From Phymatolithon calcareum (lineage: Eukaryota; Rhodophyta; Florideophyceae; Hapalidiales), in assembly GCA_977006965.1 (NCBI GenBank), contig OZ345371.1:2480001-2544000 (forward strand): 64,000 nucleotides of DNA, given 5' to 3'. Shown in pieces: positions 51,179-62,519 of this stretch. Position 1 is the stretch's first letter; each line of letters starts with the position of its first letter. Under the pieces are notes generated by a model. That model was not told where the DNA came from. It saw nothing but the letters and a program-made list of their open reading frames with translations, and did no database searches. A program made the position numbers and the translations under genes.

Positions 51179-52735
51179 GGCTGCTTCTTTCAGAAGATCA
51201 GCAATACTCTCTTTTCTTTGTTTTGGGTCAGGACATCCATCACTGTGCTTCCGATGAACGATATGTGGTACACCGTCTTAGTACTAAGAAGTTCCCTTAC
51301 AGCATCTGCAATTTCCTCTCGCGGGGTCTAGGGAATTCTTCTGCAATACAATTCTCCTAGTCTCAGTCTCGGGTCTCTTGGCGGCATGAGGTTGCCTATT
51401 TTGTTCGCGAAGAGGTTCAACTTCTCTCTGTCAGCTTCGCTAATTTGGGTCCGTGGCTTTACTAGATGATGGAAGTGCTTGTTATTGTCTCCTCTCATCT
51501 TGTTGGGTCTGTCTTTCCGCTTGCGTCGCCCTGGAATCTCAGTACAGCTTTCCGATATGGCATTTTCTTCAACGGTGTATCTTCACTATCATTTCCTTCA
51601 CGTCCTGTACATTTTTCTCCACCTTGAGGGGGTGCCCCTTCCGTTGAGTCTACCATTGCTCCATGATCTCCATTTTGGAGCCTATTGTTTTCCTCTCGGA
51701 GTGTTCTCAATATTGCCTCCAGAATGGACATGTTTTCCTCTAATCCTTTGAGACTCGTCTCCATTGTCTTCAAATTTATCTTAATCTCTTTAATATCCTC
51801 GACTGTTTGGCGGTATTTAGCGTCATCTTGGTTAACCCTGTGTACCATTGCCAATAATGGTACCAACGTATTCTCTGTGGCTGCCATATTTCTCTGCAGC
51901 TCTTCCAGCTTAATCCCTATGTTCGTATGTACGTCAGCTGTTATGCAATCATTGCCATATTTCTGCCCCCTACTCTTGCTCAGTGTCGCAGTTCGTATAT
52001 TAGCTACTGCTCTAGAAGATGGAGTTTTTTGACATTTTCTACTATTCCTGTGTCCTCTTCGGTTTGAACAGCTTCTGTTTCGCCAGCGTATCTATCTTTA
52101 GGGATGATATTGTGGACAAATGTACTAGCATCCGGTCCCTCTTTTGCGAAGGGACATTCTCTGTACATCAGTGCAAGTGGAGAGCGTGCATTTCCTCCTG
52201 TCAATTTCATCGTTCCTTTATTGCCGCAGCCTCCACACTTTTCCGCATTACGGATTCTCACGAGTTTTTGTCTTCTGGGGTTCTCTTTTACCGTACTGGG
52301 TAGAGTCGCCGTTTGCTTTTCTTTTCTTCTTCTCGACTTGGATGTGTTATTGCCCTCTTTTCGGTTTCTGCGGTCTTTGCTTGCGTCGGGAACACCTTTC
52401 GCCTGAGCACACGTAATTGCCCCGGTGCACTGTTTTTCCAACACAGCTTCTTTGAAACATATATGAATTTTTACTTCTAGAATCTGGCCGCGACTGTGGG
52501 TGGCTCGCCCTGCGGCTCGATGGACTGTTTCTTGCAGTATGCCAAGGGAGAGTCGTGCCCTTTCCCTTTTCGTCGTCTCCTGGATCGAAATTCGGCTCCA
52601 CAGATGGCTTCACTTGGGCCGCAGGACCCCCCGGCTGTGGTTTCCCCCGAGGGTGAGGCTTGTCGTTTGTGTTGCGCAATGCGAGAAGTCCTCCTGGTCC
52701 TATCGGTCCGGTTATGATTTCGTGTTCCCGGCTTT
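51179..52735 (-). pseudogene. LINE H ORF1
   Basis: Three minus-strand frames in order. 52679-52347 is basic and Pro-rich. 52444-52004 holds KSRRRKEKQTATLP and a Cys-rich part (EKCGGCGNKGTMKL) that may bind zinc. 51887-51495 starts MAATENTLVPLLAMVHRVNQ and contains a coiled coil (IKINLKTMETSLKGLEENMS). The part next to the piggyBac reads RKESIADLLKEAA in frame with the sequence beyond the insert. Basic, zinc-binding and coiled-coil regions are typical of LINE ORF1 RNA-binding proteins. Confidence 0.6.
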
Positions 52736-52737
52736 TT

Positions 52738-54374
52738 GGCGGCAGAGGTGTACTGCATCTGATCGATATCGGTACACATTTCGGTGCGGTAAAGTTTTTC
52801 TAGGGCGAGGATGTCAAGTCTGTATGGAAGACACTTCTGGAATGCTGGTTACTTGTCTATGCCGGACAGCCTGACATATATTTCACAGATCGAGGCTCTG
52901 TCTTCACATCTCAAGAGTTGCAGAAACTTGCGAAGGAGGACGGAGTTGTACTCAAATTCTCTGAAGTAAAACACCGCAATAGTATTAGCGTTTGTGAAAG
53001 ATATTATGTCCTACTACGCACGATATACCGGAAAGTGGAGATTGAATGTCCGAACATGGAATCTGATCTCATTCTCAAAATATCAGTCAAGGAAATGAAT
53101 TATATAATGGGACCCGAAGGTCTGGTGCCGTCTACGATTGTATTTGGCATAAATCGTCCATTCTCTACTGCTTGAATGAATGGAAGTCTTCCAACTCAGA
53201 CCGAAAGAATCAAGGCAAGCAAAACAGCACGAGATTCATTCTTCCGCATTGTCAACAAGCTTCTCATCCAGAGAGCTCTCAGATCACGTATTCCACAAAT
53301 GGCGGATACCGTCTATAAGGAATGCGAATTTGGAAGATTGTGCAGAGCAGAGATTAACGGATATTCGAAACCTGTCAAAATCATCTCTGTTGAAAGCACA
53401 AATGTCACTGCTGAATTCAAGCCTGGACTTCTACAGTTGTATTCTGTAACTATGATCAAACCATATCTTTGTTCACTCTCAGACGCGAATAAGACTGTTT
53501 AGAATATCTCTACCAGTTCTTGTCCTTGTTGCAGGGATTATATGATACAGAAAAACTTCCAAGTCAACGTTACAGAAGTTATCAAATCAATAGACCCACA
53601 TTCAAAATCGCCAAAGATGATTTCTTCCATCAATAATGAAACAAAAGTTTTGATAGAGAGAGGAACATTCAAAACGGTCTTGCGAGAAGAAGTTCCAGAG
53701 ATTGCAAACAAACTGAAGGGAAGAATGTTTTTGTCGGTCAAGGGCGCAAAAGCAAACGAAGAAAAATACAATGCTCGTTTTTTATTGGTGGCCATCGCCA
53801 TAAGGAGAAGTCCTGTCTTGTACACGCATCACCAAATTTGAGTCAAGATTGCGCTAGAATGCTTCTGGCAATGACTTTTATTATGAGTTTTGAAGTCTGG
53901 ACCGAAGACATCGCACATCCGTATCTGCAATCTTCAACCAAACTAATGCGTGAGATATAATTGATTGCATCTAAGGAGTGCAATTTGAAGCCAGAACAAC
54001 TTCTGCGGCTAATGAAACACTTACCTGGACTTTCAGATTCTGGGGACAGGTGGCATATCACGTTGAAAACTTATCATTTGAAAGACCTGCAAATGCTTCC
54101 TACAACTGGAGACATCAGTCTTTATGCTCGGCGAAACAGGGGATAGACTTTCAGGTCTTTCGGGGTTTACGTGGACAACACTTTACAAACTGGAGATGGA
54201 GACTTTAAGAAAAGGACAGAGAAAATTGTCGGAATACGGACGAAGATGTCGTCGGCGTTCGGATCCGCTTACGAACGAGCGCTAACGTGTGAACCGAAAG
54301 AACAGCTTGATCTTGTACAAAAAACGACAGGCTTGGTTTCGAACCAAGAATGCAGCTTAGAACAGGGACAGTAG
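52738..54374 (+). pseudogene. Copia-1 integrase core and reverse transcriptase
   Basis: Starts at the LINE junction. The integrase core reads GVLHLIDIGTHFGAVKFF (first Asp), then YFTDRGSVFTSQELQKLA (second Asp); 52918-53502 carries the rest. RT begins at 53542-53841 (LIERGTFKTVLREEVPEIAN, KLKGRMFLSVKG). It continues in broken frames with MSFEVWTEDIAHPYLQSSTK and LPGLSDSGDRWH. The YVDD box appears as VYVDNTLQTGDGDF at about 54168-54210, with the second Asp changed to Asn. The part ends near 54374. Many stops show age. Confidence 0.8.
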
Positions 54375-54399
54375 CTTAGGATAGGGACTTGGAAACGGA

Positions 54400-54590
54400 C
54401 GCGACCTGCAAATGCAAAACGGTTAACGTCTTGCAGAGTTCCAGTCAGTCGTAGGACTGCGAACTGGTTCTCCCCTGACTCGCGACGCCAGGTACGGAAA
54501 CTCGCCTTACGCAGTAGGCGAACGTAGGTTCTTCACCTATGTGGTGGATGGGTTGAATGAACAAAGAGTTTACCTTGACGGAACAGAATG
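54400..54590 (+). repeat. Diverged dispersed repeat, copy 2
   Basis: Related to 14270-14460 (see there). It sits between the broken Copia-1 RT and Copia-2 and belongs to neither by coding content. It may be a solo LTR of another family. Confidence 0.4.
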
Positions 54591-54740
54591 GAATGACGTA
54601 GTAATGATGATGATCCTCCTCAAACTCGGCGCTACCAAACTCCTAAAGTATAGGCTCGCTAAAAGATCTATCATACTCTATGCTACTCAGTCTACAAAGA
54701 ATAAGCCAAGACTCAACTGGTGTGCTAAATTCGGTCTCGA

Positions 54741-54804
54741 GTCGAAGCACCTGGAGGTCCACGTGTACTCATCGAACCGGAAACAAACATCGCCAAACGT
54801 GCGA
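54741..54804 (-). repeat. 3' terminal repeat of Copia-2
   Basis: Begins GTCGAAGCACCTGGAGGTCC on the plus strand. It matches 59422-59484 with about four differences, including a 1-bp length change. It starts 20 bp after the polyprotein stop. Confidence 0.7.
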
Positions 54805-54827
54805 TACTGGTGGCACTTCAACTTTGT

Positions 54828-55527
54828 TTGAGGTTCGACTTTCTCAATTTTGGAGTCTTGAACATTTCATCGCGCTCAATCCAGGATTCTGCCTTAGGTA
54901 AGAACTTGTTGCTTGCAATTACCTCGGCCAGGCTGTTACTCCGTTTCGTAACCTTAGTAAGTGCGTCCGCAGGATTTCATTGGCCAGAAATCCAAACAAA
55001 TTCGTCGTGGTTCTCGTAGGCTTCACGAATCATGCTCAGGTCGATTAATAGCCTTTTCTCTGTCGTTTGCGCGAGAGTGACAGAAAGTGAAAACAGCGAG
55101 CGAAAATCGGTTGCCAACATCAGCTTCACAAATTCTCGTCCAGAGTATCTCTGATCTGTGTCCCAGATGGTATAACCCAAATCAAATCCTTCCACAAGAG
55201 CGTACAGCTCAGCGGCAAGAACACTTCTGCAAACTCTCTTGCTCTTCATTGAGACGAAGTGAACCACGTTACAGTCGCCAGCTGACCTATTCCTTACCAT
55301 CACAATAACTCCTAGTTGTGATGAGTGATCTTGATTGGTTGCAAACGCGGCGTCAAAACAAACGAATACATCTGCCTTGTGGCGATCAATCTTGACAAAA
55401 GAGAGTCCAAAGTCACCAGGAGTTGGTGCTGCAATCTGTGCAAGCTTCTTAAGCAGCTTGATGGCCTCCCCTTTAGCATCCGAATAGATTTCTGAGGTAA
55501 ATTCCGAGGGCTTTGAAACATGTACAA
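54828..55527 (-). pseudogene. Copia-2 RNase H
   Basis: Minus strand, two or three frames: ADVFVCFDAAFATNQD (first acidic site), 55303-54977 with GVIVMVRN, RSVLAAELYALVEGFDLGYT, KRLLIDLSMIREAYEN and VWISGQ, a stop, then NPADALTKVTKRSNSLAEVI. These are the usual copia RNase H blocks. The tail of the polyprotein ends at about 54828. Confidence 0.8.
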
Positions 55528-55594
55528 GTGCTTCAGGAATGGTGGAATATACAGCGTATGCGTACTTTGTCTTTGTGCTCCGAAGCTCTTAGAA

Positions 55595-56544
55595 TTATAT
55601 CGCGTCCAACATCGAGAATTTAGGGATTTTCGAAATGTATTCTTCTTGCGTGGCTAGATAGCCATTCGGTAATTTCGAGATGTCAAGGCCATTGAACCTC
55701 GTGACTTCATTGCAGACTACGGTCTTCTCCGTGTTCGGAAACGTCTTTGCAGAGGCATCTTCCAATGTTAGGAAATTATGACTTCCTCCAAATAGAGTAT
55801 CATCAACTTGCAAACCAAGAATTCCGGACGGTCCATCGTCTTCCACTTTGAACAGTGCGCGCGGATCCATTGGCACAGGAGACATTCCCAGCGTATCCTT
55901 CTGGTAGTTCAAGTAGGTTTTGAACCAATGGATCGGAGACTCTGGCATTCCATACAATGGACGAATGATATTCAGTACAGCATTGCCCAGGTCCATCTCC
56001 TTCGGGGTAGCGCAAAAACAGGCCTCCGTAGAACTGTATACGACTGCAAGAATGCCTTTTCCACGTCACGCGTGTTGACAGGTAGGTCGTAGATCGCACA
56101 GAGGGCAATGAGAAAACGCAATGGGGTTCGTTTCGCAGTAGGTACTGCTGTAAAGAGGCGATGTTCGTCATCCGCAAAAGCAGCGACACAGAAACGAGAT
56201 TTCTTCCTTCCATCGTTCTTAATGGAATCCACAAACGTTGATGCATAGAGGCGATGACCTTTAGACTGAATGCGGTCGACGACCTCGAAAGTGCCTATCT
56301 CCTCCAGACTGCGCAACTCATCCAACCGCGATGAAGTAAAATCCTCACGAGACTTTTCTTCCCCTACGAATGTCTGTGCTGAGAGTAGCACGGAAGGATC
56401 CTCAGTGGATGTTGGGCTTCCTTTGACAGTTTCCTTGTCAAATTGCTGGTGGGCACAGTGGATTCTGAAAGAACTTATTTTCCACTGGGAAGTACAAATT
56501 GTACCTCGTTTCCTTGCACCGATGCCAGCTTGTATCGCTTCCAA
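55595..56544 (-). pseudogene. Copia-2 reverse transcriptase
   Basis: 56544-55972 carries the first half: SRLDELRSLEEIGTFEVVDR, KKSRFCVAAFADDE, and motif A in LPVNTRDVEKAFLQSY. 55996-55595 carries the second half: IIRPLYGMPESPIHWFKTYL, the intact catalytic box LQVDDTLFGG, then FNGLDISKLPNGYLATQEEY. One frame change separates the halves near 55980. The active-site Asp residues are present, so this was a functional RT until recently. It copies element RNA into cDNA. Confidence 0.85.
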
Positions 56545-57298
56545 CCACCCTTTTCACGGTGCACAAGAACGTCCGATCCAGGTGCAAGACGCCGTAGCTT
56601 CTCTATCTCCTTCATACTTGGTGCATGATCCTTAGGAATGCTGTCATTTACAACACGACGGGCCTTCATCTTTACAGCCAACTGGGTGCAATCTGAGATA
56701 ATCTTTGCACGTTCAGCCTTTGAACCACGGTTTCTACTTCGCGGGAGCTCACGAGAGGTAGGTCATGCTTCAGCTTGTCATAAATTGCATGAACAACAGC
56801 ATGTAGACGATCCACAGATCTGATTCGCTCATGTGCCTCTGTTGGAATGCCCTTCATTACAATTCCTAGCTCGTCGGCTGCTTCATGTAACTCTTCTGCG
56901 GCAAACTTGGACCCCTGATCATGGACAAGTATATCTGGAGCTCCTGAATAAAAGTTTATCCAGAATCTTCGCAAAGCTTTTCAAGCATCAAGAGCGGACA
57001 TCTTTCAAATAATTATTCCTTGCTGGAACAACGTACCCATGCACACAATGTGGAGAATATTCCCATCAGTCAGCTTCATGGCATCCTCTTCGATGACATT
57101 ATTATACTCTCCGGTACAGGAATCCTTAATCGAGAATAGAAATCGCCTCGTCTTAGCCCTTCCGAGTTGACACGCTTCACAATATCTCACGAGTTCCTCA
57201 ATCCTCTTTCCAGTTCCACGAGGCAGGTCCTCGATTTGCGCATTCTCAATCACTTCCATGTGCTTCTCAACAGATGGGTGCCCAAGGTTGCGATGCAT
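56475..57298 (-). pseudogene. Copia-2 integrase
   Basis: 57298-57005 begins with the zinc module MHRNLGHPSVEKHMEVIENA and ends it with YCEACQLGRAKTRR (HHCC). The core follows in other frames: FYSGAPDILVHDQGSKFAAE (Asp) and IPTEAHERIRSVDRLHAVV, where the third acidic residue, normally Glu, appears as Asp or is shifted. 56681-56475 holds the C-terminal part (LAPGSDVLVHREKGGWKRYK). The first core Asp region around 57000 is damaged. Confidence 0.8.
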
Positions 57299-57361
57299 GA
57301 CACGTAGCTGTATACCTGTGAAGTAGCTTTGGTGCGAGAAAATGAGGAATGGAAGACCGTT

Positions 57362-57799
57362 TCACATCGTCACAGACTCTGTGTATCCATCAGAGAGACG
57401 AGTAACATTTTTGAAACTAGTTTGATAATTCAATCCCATGTTTTCGAGATCCTTGTGGCAGATAATGAGTGGTACTGAACCAGGTAGTATATGTAAATGC
57501 ACATTGCAGACTCGATGACAAAACAAAAATGCAAAGTCCAGAATTCCAACGGGATTTGAAGACCCTCCAATTCCAACAATCCTTCTCTTGCTCGCTCCAT
57601 ACACTGGCTTAGTTGGGCTTGCGCTCACTGCTTGTGCCCCAATTACCAAGTCATTGCCAATGATAGACATGTTGCACGAACCTGTGTCTATAACCGCGCC
57701 GTCAATAACGAGAGAGCTTTCACCATGACGTATATTCATATACGCGAGTGCGCGTGCTGAATTGACATAGTACGCGACTGCCAGATTCCCATCTGCCAC
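57362..57799 (-). pseudogene. Copia-2 protease
   Basis: A 145-aa minus-strand frame with the aspartic-protease site GAVIDTGSCNMSIIG and a second typical block VPLIICHKDLENMGLNY near the end. DTG is intact. It lies between gag and integrase, in another frame from both. It would process the polyprotein. Confidence 0.8.
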
Positions 57800-57949
57800 G
57801 CCTTCACTGGTCTCCTCTTATTCGTCGCTTTCGGAGTCTGATCATGTGCCGTAACATTCCTCGTCCGGACCTTCTGCGAGAAGAACGTGTGCAACATGTG
57901 CAAGTAAAGACTTAGTTCGCTTTCTGTGCTCGGAAGAATGGCTTCCAAA

Positions 57950-59487
57950 CCTCGGGAGGCACGAACCTCTTCCTCCTCATTCCTTACAATTCTCGATAGG
58001 GGCCTTTTCCATAGCCTCTTTGCGCGGCCGTGTTTCTATTCCGGTGCAGCCTCCTGTCGATAAAGTAGCCCAGGGTCTCATTGACACTTGTCGACTCATT
58101 CGCAGTTCCTAAGGTGAACGCCGATGTATTATCATTCGATCGAATAGTCACTCGATCAGCTTCCAGCGCACAGCTTCTCAGAACAGCGATGAACTCTTCC
58201 AGCGCCTTTGGCTGATTCTGACAGACAACAGAAACTATAGAAACTTCTCTCACGGCTGAAATGATCTTCCCAGAAACAATATCATCTGAGCTTGGGCTTG
58301 TCCGCATATCGGCGAGGTTAGTTACTTGTACCAAAAGCGTTGAGGACTTCATCGTTTGATGTGGAAAGCTTCTTGATATCACGAGATTGTTTGACGAAAG
58401 AAATTGTGAGCTCGTTCCAAACTTCATCGTTGACTCGTTTTGACGCTGACCAAGAAAATGAGCTTCAACTATAGAACTTGCACCGGTTAGGCTCTTGGAA
58501 ACATTCTTCACGTGGTCCATGAAGAAGACTAGGCCACCATCAATCAGGAAAACGTTTTGTAGGAGGCGCAAAACGACATTGCTGTGAACCGCGTCTATTC
58601 CCGCTAACGTACACGCGTCAATGAATGTTGCAAAATTCCTTCTTAACGGCTCATGAGGAGCGCTGATGTAGCGCATGTCCCGAGGGAAAAGCTTTGCCAA
58701 ATCTGACGTCTTCGGCTTCTTTTTGAGGAGCCCTGTCGGTCACCACGCAACGCAGACGAGTGTGGCTGGGTGTAGTTATCGCTGGATGCAATGATTGTCA
58801 GAGGACCTCGTTCTTGGGTTGCTGGGTGTCGGAAAGACGGGTCTGCTTGAGATGCATACGGCATTGTACAGTCATCGTCCTGTACATTTGACAGGTATTG
58901 CTCAACGTATCCTACCAAAGCCTTGCTGATTGCAAATCAAACCCGCTTCTTGATTTCCACGCCTTTCGACAGAAGTGCATCCCGGAGCTTAACTATAATC
59001 TTCTTACTCAATGAACAGAAATGGGATTCATTCCAATAGAGTAAATCAGTTGCAAACATTTCGCCTACATCCAGAATACCTCCATTCAGATAGAAGTCCA
59101 AAGCCGCTTCAGCAAACATGCCAAGTTCGCGCTTGTTGGGAATGTATGGATCAATGTGCCTGTCATATGCATTTGCACGGTCATGCGGATTCATTTCCTG
59201 TGTCTTGGCTGCCGTAAGATCGCAATGTCTTCCGCTGTTTGTAGAGTAGCGGGACGCAGACCTTTTCGTACTACTTGGGATGACGATATAGAAGACATTA
59301 TAGCGGTCAGAGACGAAATATGCTCTCTTAGATGATTGACTTCATCTTGCATGTTGAATACTCGTTCTGTTTCTTCAGCATCGCCCGAGACTAGAGCTTC
59401 TTGTCCAGCGCTCACTATTCCGTCGAAGCACCTGGAGATCCACGTGTACTCATCGAACCGAAAAAAACATCGCCAAACGTGCGACAT
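57950..59487 (-). pseudogene. Copia-2 gag
   Basis: Three frames in order. 59487-59191 begins inside the terminal repeat (MSHVWRCFFRFDEYTWISRC) and contains a helical part (QDEVNHLREHISSLTAIMSS). 59194-58937 starts MNPHDRANAYDRHIDPYIPN. 58700-57984 starts MAKLFPRDMRYISAPHEPLR and is mixed helix. No clear zinc knuckle is seen. The role as gag is inferred from position and the lack of enzymatic motifs. The overlap of the first codons with the terminal repeat is odd. Confidence 0.6.
59422..59484 (-). repeat. 5' terminal repeat of Copia-2
   Basis: Partner of 54741-54804. On the plus strand it starts GTCGAAGCACCTGGAGATCC and ends CGTGCGA. The first ATG of gag overlaps its outer edge. Confidence 0.7.
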
Positions 59488-59599
59488 AAATAGTTGAATG
59501 TTGATTCAACTCCTCTGAAGTACTGAAGCGCGAAATTTGCTCACATTGGATTCTCGCAGAGTGTGATTCGGGACGAAATTACTATCAGCGTTAGCTCAT

Positions 59600-60310
59600 C
59601 TATGAAGAAATTGGAATTGGTTCCTGTTGCTTGCTTCTTCGACGCTTCCGATTTACAAACGTGCGCAGCAAGCCTGGAAAGTCCATTGTCGACCTGATGT
59701 TACATGTGCTGTCGCAATAACTACACAAATCACTGTGGACAAGAACAATGTAACACATCCTTTGGAAAAGCATGATCTGAAAATAAAGTATCCTAAGCTT
59801 GATCGAACGACTTTTCACAGTCGGGCATACGTTGACGCTATTCATGCTAGTAACATGGATCTTTTAATCACAACTAGGCATTGCGATTACACTTTGTGAT
59901 GCTTCGAACAACTGTGCAGTTAATGCCTTTCGATCTTACAAGTGTCAGAGGATTACGGCGTCCCCTCTTGCATCAGAATGCTGCGCTTTGGCTAACTGTT
60001 TCGACTTTGCTATGATGATGAAACATGACCTCGAATCGCTGTTTCGGCAAACTATTCCTATCCAAATGCTGATTGACAGTAAGTAATTGTTTGATGTTAT
60101 CGTCGAATCGAGCAAAACTGCCTAGCACAGGTTGATGATCGATATGGCAGCTTCTCGACAAGCATATGAACGTTTCTAGATTGCTGATATAGGCCTGGTC
60201 AGCTCAGAGTGTAATTTGCCGCATTGCATGACAAAGGTTATGCTTCCGAAACAACTCATGAACGGTTTGAGCTCCGGGTTCCTGAGTCATCCGAGAAAAC
60301 AGAGGGTAAT
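59600..60310 (+). pseudogene. Copia-1 RNase H
   Basis: 59627-59899 reads IYKRAQQAWKVHCRPDVTCA, then YVDAIHASNMDLL, the RT/RNase H connection and first acidic site. In another frame, from about 59905, follow AFRSYKCQRITASPLASECC and IPIQMLIDSK, then with stops LMIDMAASRQAYERF and LPHCMTKV. Block order equals that of copia RNase H and of Copia-2. It is the continuation of the RT that ends at 54374 on the other side of Copia-2. Confidence 0.75.
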
Positions 60311-60594
60311 CAGCACTGAATAGCAACTGTAATCTGATGCATCTCATGTATCTCTGCAAAGATAGGGGAATGTCGCAAACACGTTATCAAGCAGCATATA
60401 TGGTCGAGAATACATGAGAAGGTGATCTGGAACTTGGAACAGTCTCTCTGAATTACATGGCATATCTTTGGCAACGCTCATCGCTGTTATCGTGGCTTGT
60501 TGTATTCGATTCTCACCGCCGGAGAAACGCGCAATGGGCAGACTAGTAAATTCCCAGTGACCGGCACCGAACATGTAAGATTATTGCGCCCAAT

Positions 60595-61775
60595 ATGATC
60601 AAGTGGTATCTCGACAGTTGTGCATCGCGACACATGTGTAAGAGCCTGTCCCTTTTCAGTGAGCTGTGGCTCATTACAAGTGACGATGTGGATCATAATG
60701 TATCAACAGCCAAATCGGGAGACAACATATACTGCATGGTATATAGAACCATTTTCATGCAGTCCATAGTGAAGGGATGCACGCAAACATTGGAGCTCAA
60801 GAACGTTGCGTACATCTCATACATCAGGGCTAGCCTCCACTCGGTACCTAAGATGAAGAAAGAAGCCTATGCGTTGAGTTTCTGCCAGTATCATCGGAGG
60901 TCAAGTTTTCAAAGGGCAGAAACGTCATATTCATGGGCATGTCAATGAGCGCGATAACAGTATCAAAAGGGATTTCAACAAGACGCAAAAATAATCGAAA
61001 TGCAGAGGCGTACACTGTCGAAGGTTCCCGATAAGTACTGGAAAGGTGAACATAAATCTTCTTCACAAGCGCATTTTTTTAATTTGGAATTTATAAAACG
61101 CCCTCAGTAACCCTCATCAGACTGCCAATGGAGATGCGTTTCAGTAGCTACTTTGTAGCTTCGATGACAAGCGCATGTCACACTTAGCATACTGAACACT
61201 CGATAAAATGATTAAGATGAACATCGTTGATGGTCTTGATGAGTTCTGGAAACAGAACGTGAAGTACGAGACTTGTTACGAATCCCAGCTTGGTAAGGCT
61301 ACAACAGCGCCTCGCAAACCCATTGAAACACGTACAACGACTTTTGGAGAAATATTGCATGCTGATTTGGTCGGATCAGTGGCACCGGCCTCACTCCGAA
61401 GCGCCAAATACGTACTCATAGCACTTGACGATGCAAGCAGTCGTCGTAGGTTTCGTTCCTGAAAAGAAAGTCCGACCGTGCTACAGAGTTGGAACGGATC
61501 ATAAGGCAGATTACTAGAATTACTAAGGCGCCTACTGCTCGAATTTGCACTGATCGAGGTGGGTAATTTATGTCATTTATGACAAGGAGTATATGATTCT
61601 TTGGGCAGAAACCGCGAAACAGAACTTTGAATAAAAGAACCGCAGTACACTTCGGGGAAGTGACACCTATTCAGCTCCTTCATGGAGGAAGACCGAACAT
61701 CTCGAACCTCCGCATTTTTCGTAGCTGGTGAATGTGATGATTACGAAAAAGGCTACCGGTAAAACATTCGACCAG
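60595..61775 (+). pseudogene. Copia-3 protease and integrase
   Basis: 60595-60948 encodes protease: MIKWYLDSCASRHMCKSLSL (usually D-S-G-A-S), then LELKNVAYISYIRASLHSVP, the standard second block. 61208-61462 holds the pre-integrase and core start: CYESQLGKATTAPRKPIETR and ILHADLVGSVAP, then IALDDASS (catalytic Asp). Further core pieces in other frames are RKSDRATELERIIRQITRIT and ARICTDRGG (second Asp), and TPIQLLHGGRPNISNLRIF. The core is shortened and broken by stops. Confidence 0.8.
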
Positions 61776-61896
61776 GGGGTTGCGGAAAAACACGTAAATG
61801 TAGGAAAATAGACATCCCTGACAAATAAGCAATATATCCGTTCGAGTACTGTAATGCAGATGCGGCAGTGGTGGAGAAAATATATGAATTGCTTTA

Positions 61897-62196
61897 CTAA
61901 CACTCCTTGTACACTGGCGCATCGTCGTCGGCCACTCCGTACTCAGGGGCCTCTAAGGTTATGTACAGAACTCTAGCACTGGTTTTCAATGAAGGCCATG
62001 AGAGGAAGGACCTATTCTGTTGCATGGTAGAAATGTCAGACTTCACGCGGAAAGGGAGCACAATCTTGTAGAACGACGTGATTGTCTCATTTTTCGTCTT
62101 CCTCAGTCTCTTTAGCCAAGTCTTAAAGGACTGCATCCGTATAGAAAGCTCTCCCGTGTAGGGAGCCTCTAACAAAGACTGGTGAAGAATTTTCAC
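61897..62196 (-). CDS. Small frame in the Harbinger-like element, possible accessory protein
   Basis: A 99-aa minus-strand frame, divergent from the transposase gene. It begins MKILHQSLLEAPYTGELSIR, is basic in the middle (TWLKRLRKTKNE) and ends in an acidic EAPEYGVADDDAPVYKEC. PIF/Harbinger elements often have a second gene for a Myb-like protein, but I see no clear helix-turn-helix here. Position is the only support. Confidence 0.3.
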   Translation of the reverse strand: MKILHQSLLEAPYTGELSIRMQSFKTWLKRLRKTKNETITSFYKIVLPFRVKSDISTMQQNRSFLSWPSLKTSARVLYITLEAPEYGVADDDAPVYKEC

Positions 62197-62519
62197 ATCA
62201 GAGGCCTTTAAAGTTTTGCCAAATCCGGCAAATCGTGTAGATTTTTCAAATCCATGTACATTTTTTTCAAATGCGGAATCCGGAATCGCGTTAAGAACAC
62301 GTTTTTAAAATCACCCAATCACATCGCAAGCTTCACATTCCTTGCAGTTGCACTGAAAGATTCCTTACAGTACGCACATGTTCTCAACCAATCACTGGAC
62401 TGCATCTTCATATTTCTTATTTCACTGTAGACTTTTCATAGCTACCTACTGTAGACTTGTGTTCTCGAAGAATGAACAGAGACACACCATATTGAACACC
62501 TCCCGGTTCTCCCATCTTC

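Larger units (their letters stand above)
45892..52735 (-). mobile_element. LINE H inserted in Copia-1, itself split by piggyBac
   Basis: Minus-strand LINE with ORF1, APE-type endonuclease and a deleted RT. It is flanked by the 11-bp duplication TTGGCGGCAGA (45881-45891 and 52736-52746). The 3' end is AT/A-rich. Without the piggyBac insert it is about 4.3 kb. Its 3' end is shared with fragment D. There are many frame changes. Confidence 0.85.
54741..59484 (-). mobile_element. Copia-2 inserted in Copia-1
   Basis: Minus-strand copia with all parts in order: gag (59487-57950), protease, integrase, RT, RNase H (to 54827). The ends are a direct repeat of only 63-64 bp. It is better preserved than Copia-1: protease, RT and integrase motifs are intact, with a few frame changes between them. 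No target duplication was found. Confidence 0.8.
39361..60310 (+). mobile_element. Copia-1: Ty1/copia element broken by three nested insertions
   Basis: Plus-strand pieces in correct copia order: gag (39361-39723), gag end, protease and integrase zinc finger (44698-45891), integrase core and RT (52738-54374), RNase H (59600-60310). Between them lie a gypsy element, a LINE and a second copia, all on the minus strand. Without the inserts Copia-1 is about 4 kb. Stops and frame changes are spread through it, so it is older than its guests. Its LTRs were not identified. Confidence 0.85.

Noticed and set aside
54541-54831. 96-codon plus-strand frame between Copia-1 and Copia-2
   Set aside because: It runs across the Copia-2 terminal repeat and carries no copia motif, so it is likely a chance frame.
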